From the NCBI GenBank assembly GCA_036823295.1, contig DAISGD010000056.1:1-21131 (forward strand): DNA of 21,131 bases, in the 5' to 3' direction. Positions 15,301 to 21,015 of this stretch are shown here, piece after piece. The translations under genes were made by a program, and so were the position numbers. This DNA comes from UBA4742 sp002403895. Lineage in GTDB: Bacteria; Actinomycetota; Acidimicrobiia; Acidimicrobiales; Acidimicrobilacustridaceae. Under the pieces are notes generated by a model that was given only the letters and a program-made list of their open reading frames with translations, was not told the origin of the DNA and did not search any database. Numbering within the stretch: the first letter of the stretch is position 1; each line of letters begins with the position of its first letter.

Positions 15301-15569
15301 ACCCACCCGCCTACCACCTCCGCATCCTCGGGCCGGTACCTGCCGACCGCTCTGCCCAGACGGCCTGGAGACGCGGCGCCACCATCCTCGAAACCCACCA
15401 CCTCGGCCTGGACACCGGCCCCGCCCTCCCGGCGCGGTCGACACCGCTCGGCGGCCTACGAGAGACAGCCGAGACACGCGCTCAGCTCGAAGTCATGCGG
15501 GTGCCGCGACAGCCCCAGCTTCGACGGACCGGCGTTGACCAGGACCTCGGCCTCGACTTGTTCGACTGA
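12378..15569 (+). CDS. MobF-family conjugative relaxase-helicase (TrwC/TraI type)
   Basis: The GTG at 12378-12380 follows AGGAAAGG and gives 1063 residues beginning VLSLGKVRLSGESYYLNAVADG, the MobF start. Two tyrosine pairs (Tyr14/15 and Tyr26/27) are placed as in TrwC. Asp85 (WDLTFRAPKSVS), His153 and the HLHTH triad (162, 164, 166) form the metal site of the strand-transfer domain. A RecD-like helicase follows: Walker A AAAGTGKT (466-473), Walker B VVVIDEAGM (about 533-541), GDPHQLPEIDAGG, LTENRRQ, TIHKTQGAT (near 755) and YVAMSRGR (near 780). It nicks and unwinds DNA for conjugative transfer. The last 250 residues are charged, Arg-rich and probably helical. No coupling ATPase or type IV secretion genes occur in the window, so the element is at most mobilizable from what is seen. 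Confidence 0.95.
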   Translation: MLSLGKVRLSGESYYLNAVADGIDEYYRGVGEAPGRWAGTAAEPLGLVLGGEVAADDLHAVWAGLDPATGEKLSRFAGREIAGWDLTFRAPKSVSLLAGLGDPDTARVMKEAHDASVDAAFAYVEHVAARSRTGKNGVNQIEVNGLVAAGFRHRTSRAGDPHLHTHMLVANMAECTDGKWRTLDGRLLLLHSKTAGCLYEAHLRHELTCRLGVEWGPVNNGIADIVGIDQAVRDHFSDRRKEIQEHLDEVGFRSARAAQLATLATRQAKDMSLDDRSMLEVWRAKAAAIGFDPASLSEVLDRVPRSAPEVDRDQLHRDLLGEEGLTRRASSFDRRDLLRAIVERLPAGATVADVEDMADALVDRRQVVRLVDTAGPGLLSSNVIRRTDGTIVAAGIKEPRWSTAELISIERHVVGRSVARADQGICVVDGATLAGVMARRPTLTAEQADLVAQLTRSGNGIDVVCAAAGTGKTYTLDAAREAWQTTGHQVIGAALAGIAAQELQSTAAIPSSTLAMLQIDLDAGRVRLDDRTVVVIDEAGMAGTRSLAPILDAADQAGAKVVLVGDPHQLPEIDAGGVLVGLAKRLDPIELTENRRQHAQWEREALAELRAGDVDAAFAAYADKGRVVTATTAIEVRQMMVADWWSYRLAGDSVAMVAFRRSDVDDLNGRARAYLTRAGEVAGPELVVDERPYQAGDQIICLKNNRRLGVCNGTRATLEAVDPDKRTVTIQTNDRRIVLPATYVDAGHLAHGYATTIHKTQGATVDRGLLLGTDELFRERGYVAMSRGRASNHLYLVGAAEVDDSTGHGPPPLPGDPLEAVQLALHHRTDQRLAIDTGEPLAFWDIEDLVAERHRLTSILAACPPDRTHDIAALVARHERLAEPIEPLVARYNELADRRLRGPGTRGELRDLRERIGGLSSAVDRIATELHDAQATTAARDRFQVDHAADEGLLDAVNRELDRQVSYRVARRMADPPAYHLRILGPVPADRSAQTAWRRGATILETHHLGLDTGPALPARSTPLGGLRETAETRAQLEVMRVPRQPQLRRTGVDQDLGLDLFD

Positions 15570-15578
15570 CCGTGGGGC

Positions 15579-15800
15579 CTAAAGCCGCCCAGTGGCGGTG
15601 GCCCATGCCTCAATGGATGGCCACGACCAGAGCAACCCCATACGCAGCACCTTCACCGGCGCGGGAAACTCCGGGTGGCGGCGGCGCCAGTCGTGGATCA
15701 CGCTCGTGCTCGACAGCCCGAGTCGGTCGGCGATCTCCGCGGCGCCGACAAGGTCATCAAGCTCGTAGGCGGCTCCCACCCGAACGAGAGTAGCGCCCAA
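15579..15800 (-). CDS. Second small helix-turn-helix protein (AlpA/Xis-like)
   Basis: Up to 73 residues, converging on the relaxase gene with 9 bp between stops. DLVGAAEIADRLGLSSTSVIHDWRRRHPEFPAPVKVL is a helix-turn-helix followed by the FPAPV turn typical of AlpA/excisionase-like proteins, and WSWPSIEAWATATGRL closes the domain. The start is uncertain: the longest reading uses TTG at 15798-15800, while GTG at 15777-15779 removes seven residues. Neither has a good ribosome-binding site, so a leaderless message is possible. In related actinobacterial elements such genes often adjoin an integrase, but none follows here. Confidence 0.75.
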   Translation of the reverse strand: MGATLVRVGAAYELDDLVGAAEIADRLGLSSTSVIHDWRRRHPEFPAPVKVLRMGLLWSWPSIEAWATATGRL

Positions 15801-15920
15801 CCAAATTGCGAGTGACCGGTCGCACTCCTAGACTGCGAGGGGTCGTGCGCACCTCAGGTATCTGCGCTCCTCATGATCAGGCGCCCGCACGCGGGAGCAG
15901 TCCTTGTGGAGGAGACATCC

Positions 15921-16214
15921 ATGACCGATGACCCAACACCCGAGCAGGCCCCGGAACCGAGGCGCGAACCGGCGCCTGGAGGGGATATTGCCAAACGGTG
16001 GCGTGAGTTGGGGCCCGACGAGCAAAGGCTCGTCATGATGGCGATCGACGCGATCCAGGCCGGAGAGTTCGAACCCGTCCGATCCTGGGACCGGTTCGTC
16101 GAGATGGCCATCGAACTCCTGCCGCTGCTTAGCCAGGGCTCGATCACCGTCGATGACCTCCACGACCGGGCGCTCGAACGTGCCCGCACCCCAAAGCGAG
16201 ACGCCGGCCCCTAG
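15921..16214 (+). CDS. 97-residue orphan protein, function unknown
   Basis: I do not recognise this protein. It begins at ATG 15921 with a strong GGAGGAG site eight bases upstream and ends in TAG. The first 25 residues are polar and Pro/Glu-rich (MTDDPTPEQAPEPRREPAP). The rest is predicted helical: RWRELGPDEQRLVMMAIDAIQ, then WDRFVEMAIELLPLL and ITVDDLHDRALERART. There is no membrane segment or metal-binding motif. The architecture of a disordered tail plus two or three amphipathic helices would suit a small partner protein. It lies between the HTH gene and the first 45-bp repeat. Confidence 0.7.
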   Translation: MTDDPTPEQAPEPRREPAPGGDIAKRWRELGPDEQRLVMMAIDAIQAGEFEPVRSWDRFVEMAIELLPLLSQGSITVDDLHDRALERARTPKRDAGP

Positions 16215-16489
16215 CGCCCTCGTCCACCGACCCGTCTGTGGCCCTGGAGAGGTGTTGCGTTCAGCCCGGGAGGCGAGAATAACTCGCCCGGAGCCCCGGC
16301 GGTCCTCCTGGACAGAGCTCAGGGCCAGCCGAGAGCGAGAGCACCTCCGACCGCGTAGGCGTGTGGGCTCTGGCCACTCTGGGCGGTCGAAGGCAGCGGA
16401 GATCCGGCAGCGATGATTCATCGCCCCGGCGGCGAGGTCGGGCTGGGAAGATGCGTGCGGAGTACGCCGCCCTCGGCGGGGCGGCTTGT
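16215..16489. other. Gene-free stretch containing a hairpin and the first 45-bp repeat
   Basis: No gene is seen. GGCGAG-AATAA-CTCGCC (16272-16288) forms a 6-bp stem 58 bases after the orphan gene and may end its transcript. Repeat copy A lies at 16427-16471, and GCCGCCC/GGGCGGC (16466-16485) forms a 7-bp stem just downstream of the minus-strand DUF1232 gene. Confidence 0.5.
16427..16471 (+). repeat. 45-bp dispersed repeat, copy A
   Basis: It starts CGGCGGCGAGGTC, continues GGGCTGGGAAGA and ends GAGTACGCCGCC. It matches copy C at 37 of 45 positions without gaps. It lies just downstream of the DUF1232 gene, 541 bp from copy B in the same orientation. Confidence 0.75.
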
Positions 16490-16894
16490 TCATGCAATTG
16501 GCAATCGGCAGAGTCGAGCGAGTGCGTTGAGTCCCTCGGGTGTGCCGGGCCATTGTGATTGGACTTTGTCCGTTCCGGCCCGCTTGATCACGCTGCGCAG
16601 CACAAGGCTGGTGATGAGGACATCGTCGGCGTAGCCGATGACAGGGATGAAGTCGGGCACGAGGTCGAGGGGCAGCGCGAGGTAGCCCAACAGGAGCCAG
16701 AGCCGAAGGCGGATCCCGCGCTGGAGGTCGTTGTCGGTGGCGAGTCGATGGATCAGTCTCGCCGAGTCGGGCATGATCCGGGCCGCTTCGCGCACGGTGC
16801 CGATCTCGGGTTTGGTCCCCATGAGCGTCAGGAGCAGGGCGAGCCAGATGACGGCGACGGCGACGCCGAGCGAGACGACCAGAGCCAAGATCAT
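16490..16894 (-). CDS. DUF1232 (YkvA-like) small membrane protein
   Basis: The 134-residue protein starts with a strong transmembrane helix (MILALVVSLGVAVAVIWLAL, about 1-25). After it comes the DUF1232 core LGYLALPLDLVPDFIPVIGYADDVLIT, whose PLDLVPDFIPVIGY-DD pattern is diagnostic of the family, and a basic C-terminal tail. The family's molecular function is unknown; members are small membrane-associated proteins. The ATG is at 16892-16894. It is the only minus-strand gene in this part of the window and is flanked by repeat copies A and B. Confidence 0.88.
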   Translation of the reverse strand: MILALVVSLGVAVAVIWLALLLTLMGTKPEIGTVREAARIMPDSARLIHRLATDNDLQRGIRLRLWLLLGYLALPLDLVPDFIPVIGYADDVLITSLVLRSVIKRAGTDKVQSQWPGTPEGLNALARLCRLPIA

Positions 16895-16967
16895 GCGCTC
16901 TTACTCTAGGGACACGCCAAGCCAGCGGTTGCCCGACGCGGGAGCGAGAACCGGCACTACACCGCCA

Positions 16968-17012
16968 CAGCGGCGAGGTCTGGCTGGGGAGAACTGAGCG
17001 AAGTGGGTCGTT
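16968..17012 (+). repeat. 45-bp dispersed repeat, copy B
   Basis: It shares the first 33 bases well (CAGCGGCGAGGTC, GGCTG, GGAGAACTGAGC) with copy C, but its 3' dozen bases have diverged (AAGTGGGTCGTT in place of GAGTACGCCGCC). It lies between the divergent starts of the DUF1232 and RidA-like genes. Confidence 0.7.
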
Positions 17013-17047
17013 GTCCATCGAAGGGCTTCGCGATCGCCGAGGGGTCC

Positions 17048-17053
17048 TAGTAT
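17048..17053 (+). promoter_or_regulatory. Candidate -10 (TAGTAT) for a leaderless RidA-like message
   Basis: TAGTAT fits TANNNT and ends six bases before the ATG at 17060, which would place the transcript start at or next to the start codon. No ribosome-binding site occurs at normal spacing; GAGGGG is 15 bases away. Leaderless transcripts are common in actinobacteria. Confidence 0.4.
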
Positions 17054-17059
17054 CCACGC

Positions 17060-17518
17060 ATGTCAAGAACAGGGGCACGCCTCGACGAACTCGGCATCGT
17101 CCTACCCACTGTCTTCCCGCCGGCGGGCAACTACCTGGGCTGCTCCCAACTGGGATCGACGCTGTATGTAGGTGGCCACGGCCCCGCCAACGGCGACGAG
17201 ATAGTCGTCGGCAAGGTTGGTGGCGATCTCTCCCTCGAAGAGGGCTATCGCGCCGCGCGGCTCACCGGGCTGTCGATCTTGGCGACGCTTGAACAGGAGC
17301 TTGGTGATCTCGATCGGATCGGCAGGATCGTAAAGCTGTTCGGAATGGTGAATGTCGCACCCGGGTTCAACCGGACCCCGGCCGTCATCGACGGCTGTTC
17401 AGACCTGTTAGTGGAAGTGTTCGGCGATGCCGGACGCCACACCCGCTCAGCGGTCGGGTTGGCCGAGCTGCCGTTCGGGATTGCGGTCGAGATTGAACTC
17501 ATCGCCCAACTGCACTGA
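17060..17518 (+). CDS. RidA-family (YjgF/YER057c/UK114-like) protein
   Basis: The 152-residue protein matches the RidA-like family in length and landmarks: GNYLGCSQLGSTLYVGGHGP (about 23-42), the helical region EEGYRAARLTGLSILATLEQELGDLDRI, VKLFGMVNVAPGFNRTP, and HTRSAVGLAELPFGIAVEIELIA. The arginine in HTRSAVG corresponds to the residue that binds the substrate carboxylate in RidA enamine/imine deaminases. Family members hydrolyse reactive 2-aminoacrylate-type intermediates. This one belongs to a longer sub-branch whose substrate is not assigned. It stands alone between repeat copies B and C. Confidence 0.9.
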   Translation: MSRTGARLDELGIVLPTVFPPAGNYLGCSQLGSTLYVGGHGPANGDEIVVGKVGGDLSLEEGYRAARLTGLSILATLEQELGDLDRIGRIVKLFGMVNVAPGFNRTPAVIDGCSDLLVEVFGDAGRHTRSAVGLAELPFGIAVEIELIAQLH

Positions 17519-17520
17519 GA

Positions 17521-17592
17521 CGGCGGCGTTCCGGCAGGTGCTCGCCTCGGCGGCGAGGTCCGGCTGCGGAGAACTGAGCAGAGTACGCCGCC
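17521..17592 (+). repeat. 45-bp dispersed repeat, copy C, inside a larger imperfect palindrome
   Basis: The repeat itself covers 17548-17592. With the 27 bases before it, it can fold into nested stems: GGCGGCGT with ACGCCGCC, GTTC with GAAC, GCAG with CTGC, and CTCGCC with GGCGAG. Extra unpaired bases (TGAGCAGAGT) lie on the right arm. It begins two bases after the RidA-like stop. Confidence 0.75.
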
Positions 17593-17633
17593 TCTACCGG
17601 CGCGAGAATCGTCGGCCCTGCTCCGCTGGTGGG

Positions 17634-18404
17634 ATGATCCTTTCGGTGGCGCCTTGGCCGTTCTTCGTCCTCGCCGGAATCGTCGTCGGCGTCTTGATGG
17701 GCGTGTTCGGCGTCGGCGGATCGTCGGTGGCGACGCCGGTGCTGGCGCTGCTCGGAGCCCCCGGCCTGGTCGCGATCGCCTCCCCGTTGCCAGCGACGAT
17801 TCCGGCCGCCGCGCTGGCGGCGACCCCGTATGTGCGAGCCAAGGAGAGTCGGCCCAAGGCTGCGGCCTGGTCGCTCGTGGGCGGGATCCCGGCCACGATC
17901 GCCGGTGCACTGCTGTCCCGGCTCGTCGGCGGACCGGCGCTGCTGGTCGCGTCCGGGGTGGTGCTGACCGCCGTCGGGTTCCGGGTGCTGTTCCCCATCG
18001 ACGAGGCCACGCGAACCGCAGGCACCCTTCGGCGGCAGAACCGGCTGTTGCTGGTCGCCACGATGGCCGGCGTCGGCCTGTTCACCGGACTCCTCGCCAA
18101 CGGCGGCGGATTCCTGCTCGTGCCTATCTACCTGTTCGTGTTCGGCTTGCGGATGCGCCAGGCAGTCGGCACCAGCTTGCTGGTCATCGCGGTGCTCGCG
18201 GCACCCACGCTGGGCACCCATTGGGCGCTGGGCCACATCAACTGGGCCGTCGCCGGTACGTTCGCGGTCGGGTTGCTCCCAGGCGCGGTGGTCGGCGGTC
18301 GCCTCGCCCACCGCTTCGAAGGGCCCACCATCCGCCGGGCATTCGGCTGGTTCCTCATCGTCTTCGGCGTCTTGTTCACCGCCTACCGCCTCACCACCTC
18401 CTAA
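17634..18404 (+). CDS. TauE/SafE-family membrane permease
   Basis: From ATG 17634 the protein has 256 residues and about eight hydrophobic segments. FVLAGIVVGVLMGVFGVGGSSVATPVL near the N-terminus and FTGLLANGGGFLLVPIYLFVFGLRMRQAVGTSLLVI in the second half are the two signature repeats of the TauE/SafE (former DUF81) family. These are thought to export sulfite, sulfoacetate or related organosulfur anions. The substrate cannot be read here, as no sulfur genes adjoin. A longer in-frame reading starts inside the RidA-like gene and copy C but has no family similarity, so I reject it. Confidence 0.9.
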   Translation: MILSVAPWPFFVLAGIVVGVLMGVFGVGGSSVATPVLALLGAPGLVAIASPLPATIPAAALAATPYVRAKESRPKAAAWSLVGGIPATIAGALLSRLVGGPALLVASGVVLTAVGFRVLFPIDEATRTAGTLRRQNRLLLVATMAGVGLFTGLLANGGGFLLVPIYLFVFGLRMRQAVGTSLLVIAVLAAPTLGTHWALGHINWAVAGTFAVGLLPGAVVGGRLAHRFEGPTIRRAFGWFLIVFGVLFTAYRLTTS

Positions 18405-18465
18405 ATGGGGGGGTGCGCCTGGATCGGGAATGCCGTTTCTGGTCCGCCTTGTTCTTGTTAGCCAT
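18391..18465 (-). CDS. Possible 24-residue basic micropeptide (weak)
   Basis: An ATG at 18463-18465, preceded on the minus strand by TCAGGA, opens MANKNKADQKRHSRSRRTPP and ends FRRW-stop within the tail of the permease gene. Eleven of 24 residues are Lys, Arg or His. It could be a chance reading, a real micropeptide, or the stump of a gene cut by the IS110 insertion. Confidence 0.2.
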   Translation of the reverse strand: MANKNKADQKRHSRSRRTPPFRRW

Positions 18466-18521
18466 TCCTGACCCCAGCCCCACCCGATGAATAATGACAC
18501 CGGCAGGCTGAGACCAGAGGC

Positions 18522-18757
18522 GGCGGATAAGTGCCTGATTCAGGGTTGGGGGTGGCGCTGCGGGGGTTCTCGTAGCGTTCGGGTGTTCGACGGTTTGGCT
18601 CTTTATGTGCCTGCCGCCCCTGTGGGGTTGGCTTCCTTTCGAAGTGTCGGGCCGTCGGGCATCCGGCTGCGGCGTGGCTCGAAAGAGGAGCGCACCCGTC
18701 CACATCAGGAGTGCCCGCCGCGGCTCAACCCGAACCGACGAGTTCCGAGGAGGAGCC
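18522..18757 (+). ncRNA. Putative bridge RNA region of the IS110 element
   Basis: The non-coding left end before the transposase carries several potential stems. GCC-CCCC with GGGG-GGC (18613-18632, loop TGT) is one hairpin. CTTTCGA (18636-18642) pairs with TCGAAAG (18679-18685) around a 36-base loop with inner GCCG/CGGC pairing. IS110 transposases of this type use an RNA from this region whose two loops recognise target and donor DNA. Position, length and folding fit; the guide loops were not identified. Confidence 0.5.
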
Positions 18758-19783
18758 ATGGTTTTGATCGGGGTTGACCCCCACAAGGCGTCACACACCG
18801 CGGTAGCGATCGACGCGGATGAGACGGTGCTGGACCGGTTGCAGGTGCGGTCCGATGCCAAGCAATGCGAACGGCTGATGAGTTGGGCCGACCGCTTCGA
18901 CGAGCGCAGCTGGGCCATCGAGTCCGCCGCCGGGCTCGGCCACCTGTTGTCCCAACAACTCGTCGCCGCCGGCGAGCACGTCGTGGACGTCCCGGCCACG
19001 TTGTCGGCCAGAGTGCGGGTGTTGGGGTCGGGGCGGAGCTCGAAGAACGACCCGAACGACGCCCTGGCCACCGCGATCGCCGCGCTGCGCCAACCGAGCT
19101 TGCGGGTCGTGACCGCCGAGGACCACACCGCGATCTGTCGACTGTTGGCCGGCCGCTACCGCCAACTCCAAAGCGACCGGCAACGCACGATCTGTCGACT
19201 GCACGCGGTGTTGACGAACCTGACCCCGGGCGGGTTCAGCTCGCGTCTCAACGCCGATCGCGCCGGGTTGGCCCTCCGGCGGATCCACCCGACCAACGCG
19301 GTCGAGACCGAACGCAAACAGATCGCCCTCGACTACCTGGTCGGGTTGCGACGAGTCGACCGGGACCTGGCCCAGCTACGCGCCCGCATGGCTGCAGCGG
19401 TCACCGTGGCCGACACCACCGTCACCGACATCTTCGGCGTCGGCCCGATCGCCGCGTGCCTCATCCTGGGCCACACCGGCGACGTCACCCGCTTCGCCAC
19501 CGCCGACCGCTACGCCAGCTACAACGCCACCGCGCCGGTCGAAGCCTCGAGCGGCCCGAACGTGCGTCACCGACTCAACCTGCGCGGCAACCGCCAGCTG
19601 AACCACGCCATGCACATCGCCGCCATCGCGCAGATGACCCATGACGGTCCCGGCCGGATCTACTACGACCGCAAGATCGCCGAGAAGAAGCGACACAAGG
19701 ACGCCCTCCGCGCCCTGAAGCGCCGCATCAGCAACAACGTCTACCGGCACCTCGTCGCCGACGCCTCCCGCCACCGCCTATAG
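18758..19783 (+). CDS. IS110-family transposase (DEDD/RuvC-like with Tnp serine domain)
   Basis: The 341-residue protein opens with IGVDPHK (Asp7). AIESAAG (Glu55) and SKNDPNDALA (Asp98, Asp101) complete the DEDD set of the RuvC-like domain. A helical spacer leads to the C-terminal transposase domain with IFGVGPIAACLILGHTGDV, APVEASSG (Ser264/265, the candidate serine nucleophile) and LRGNRQLNHAMHIAAIAQM. All key residues are present and the frame is intact, so the enzyme is probably active. GAGGAGGAG precedes the ATG at 18758. Such enzymes move the element through a circular intermediate under guidance of a bridge RNA. Confidence 0.96.
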   Translation: MVLIGVDPHKASHTAVAIDADETVLDRLQVRSDAKQCERLMSWADRFDERSWAIESAAGLGHLLSQQLVAAGEHVVDVPATLSARVRVLGSGRSSKNDPNDALATAIAALRQPSLRVVTAEDHTAICRLLAGRYRQLQSDRQRTICRLHAVLTNLTPGGFSSRLNADRAGLALRRIHPTNAVETERKQIALDYLVGLRRVDRDLAQLRARMAAAVTVADTTVTDIFGVGPIAACLILGHTGDVTRFATADRYASYNATAPVEASSGPNVRHRLNLRGNRQLNHAMHIAAIAQMTHDGPGRIYYDRKIAEKKRHKDALRALKRRISNNVYRHLVADASRHRL

Positions 19784-19936
19784 CGGGCCCGGGAGGACAA
19801 CCAGGGACGACTCTTCAATCCAGCGCGGCCGGCTCAAACCCTGAACGCCGACGCTTCGGACAAGCCACTCCCGGACCCATCACCACGCTACGCCCACCCA
19901 ACAGGGGCTGTCATCGACGCGCCCACGAACCGGCCC

Positions 19937-19942
19937 TTGACA
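19937..19942 (+). promoter_or_regulatory. Outward-facing TTGACA at the IS110 right end
   Basis: A consensus -35 hexamer lies just inside the proposed right border. In IS110 circles, right and left ends join and can create a promoter that drives the bridge RNA. The left end offers only GGATAAG, which is too close (about 13 bases) for a standard -10, so the border or the promoter call may be off. Confidence 0.4.
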
Positions 19943-20185
19943 CAAAGAGGCTTCGAAGGACGCCGCCTACCCGAGCATCTGGATACACAGCCCGAGAGCG
20001 ATGGTTACCTCCGCTCGACCTGTCCCTGACGCGAAGCCACCCCGCACCCGACCCCTCGTTGGGAAGAGGGGGCTGGGAGGGTGGGGGTGGCGGTCGCGCT
20101 CGCCGAAGTGAGCTATCGGGCACGGTACGCCCCACACGTCTGGTGTCGAGTAAGGGTTTGGTGAGAGTCCCGCGGACGGAAGTGA

Positions 20186-20222
20186 CCCCCGCTCAAACCG
20201 GTGGCGGGACCGGGAGCGGGGG
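20186..20222. repeat. Strong two-step stem-loop
   Basis: CCCCCGCTC (20186-20194) pairs with GAGCGGGGG (20214-20222), and inside it CCGGT pairs with ACCGG around GGCGGG, with a three-A bulge. That is 14 GC-rich pairs. No U-tract follows on either strand, so it is not a standard terminator. Confidence 0.65.
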
Positions 20223-20339
20223 CCGGGAGTGACGGTATCGCCGCTAACGCCGCCGTCTGGGGCACCCCGGCTGGAGGTCCGGAGGCGAGAGTTGTCGACC
20301 GCAAACCGGAACCCGATGATCATGCGGCTCGTCGGAGTT

Positions 20340-20352
20340 GTTGTTCAACAAC
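20340..20352. promoter_or_regulatory. Operator-like inverted repeat GTTGTT-C-AACAAC
   Basis: A perfect 6-bp inverted repeat with a single central base lies 13 bases upstream of the lipoprotein ATG, overlapping the region just before the GAGGGGG ribosome-binding site. It could be a regulator binding site; nothing else supports this. Confidence 0.3.
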
Positions 20353-20365
20353 CGAGGGGGATCGC

Positions 20366-20952
20366 ATGTCGGCGAAGGTCGTGATGGCGGTGGCGTCGTT
20401 CCTGGCGGTGGGCCTGGTGGTCGGGTGCTCGTCGTCGCCCATGGCTGCGCCCCCGTTGCCCTCCGACACGGCCACGTCGATGCCGTCGCCGACGGTGCTC
20501 CCGGCGCAGGCCAAGGCGCTGATGTCACGGTGCCGTTCAGTGCCGATGACGGGGCGCTGGTGGTTGCGAGCGGTCCTGGACCGGTTGGTGTCTCGTCGGG
20601 TGATGCTGAACGGGTCCTGCGGTCCGTCTTGCTCGATCCTGTTCGATCCGACCTCAACATCATTCCCCACGAGTTGCTGATTGGGCGGGTCAGCTTGGCT
20701 TCGGGTCTCGGTGCCCCGGCGATGGATGGCGTGCCTGGTTGGGTGAGGCTCTACCGCGGCGTCGCTATCGCGAGCTGCGCAGCGTTGTCGAAGCCCGTCC
20801 CCGTGGTCCCCGACTGGGCTTCGGCTCTCCATGCCATCGTTGTTACCTCGACCGATCCCACCACGATCGTGGCCTACTACGGCGCAGGCACCGGCGTGTG
20901 CGAGCTACGGGCGAAGCCGGAGGCTGCGGTCGCACCCGATTTCCTGGAATGA
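20366..20952 (+). pseudogene. Lipoprotein gene with an internal frameshift
   Basis: ATG 20366 after GAGGGGG opens MSAKVVMAVASFLAVGLVVGC, a lipoprotein signal peptide with lipobox LVVGC and acylated Cys21. A Ser/Thr/Pro-rich linker follows (SSSPMAAPPLPSDTATSMPS, then PTVLPAQA). Near 20505-20520 this frame turns into Arg-rich noise, while another plus frame takes over with a plausible exported domain (ADVTVPFSADDGALVVASG, VRSDLNIIPHELL, AIVVTSTDPTTIVAYYG) ending at TGA 20950-20952. One base appears to be missing. Repaired, the product would be about 195 residues with two late cysteines (IASCAAL and GVCELRA). It may be a true pseudogene or a sequencing or assembly error. Function is unknown. Confidence 0.65.
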
Positions 20953-21015
20953 GCCGGTGAGCGATCGTGGACGACAGGAAGAGCGGCCTTCGATCTGGCC
21001 TCCTTCTGTATTGCG

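Larger units (their letters stand above)
18516..19951 (+). mobile_element. IS110-family insertion sequence (approximate borders)
   Basis: The element holds one DEDD transposase gene, a non-coding left region of about 240 bases, and a right region of about 165 bases. Its size of about 1.4 kb is normal for IS110. No terminal inverted repeats are seen, as expected. AGAGGC occurs at both proposed edges (18516-18521 and 19946-19951) and may be the target core, but borders remain a guess until an empty site is compared. Confidence 0.6.
19784..20365. other. Non-coding stretch: IS110 right end, then structured intergenic DNA
   Basis: No gene is seen in 582 bases. It contains TTGACA (19937-19942) near the proposed IS110 right end, a 6-bp stem CCCCTC/GAGGGG (20052-20071), and a strong two-step hairpin at 20186-20222. 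An operator-like GTTGTT-C-AACAAC (20340-20352) lies 13 bases before the lipoprotein start. One minus-strand reading (19967-20323) is proline/arginine-rich and looks like a chance frame. Confidence 0.5.

Noticed and set aside
16427..17592. Integron attC sites separating gene cassettes
   Set aside because: attC needs RYYYAAC at the left and GTTRRRY at the right. In copy C the GTT comes before the AAC, and no copy shows these boxes. No integron integrase is present, so only the looser cassette-like layout is reported.
17427..17633. A 69-residue N-terminal extension of the TauE/SafE-like protein
   Set aside because: It overlaps the RidA-like gene and the repeat, is Arg/Ser-rich, and the membrane protein's signature begins right after the internal ATG at 17634.
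18391..19128. A 245-residue minus-strand frame opposite the IS110 transposase
   Set aside because: It is antisense to the intact transposase and its non-coding leader; no motifs are seen.
19967..20323. A 118-residue minus-strand gene
   Set aside because: The composition is dominated by Pro, Arg, Ser and Gly from GC-rich hairpin DNA, with no ribosome-binding site or recognisable domain.
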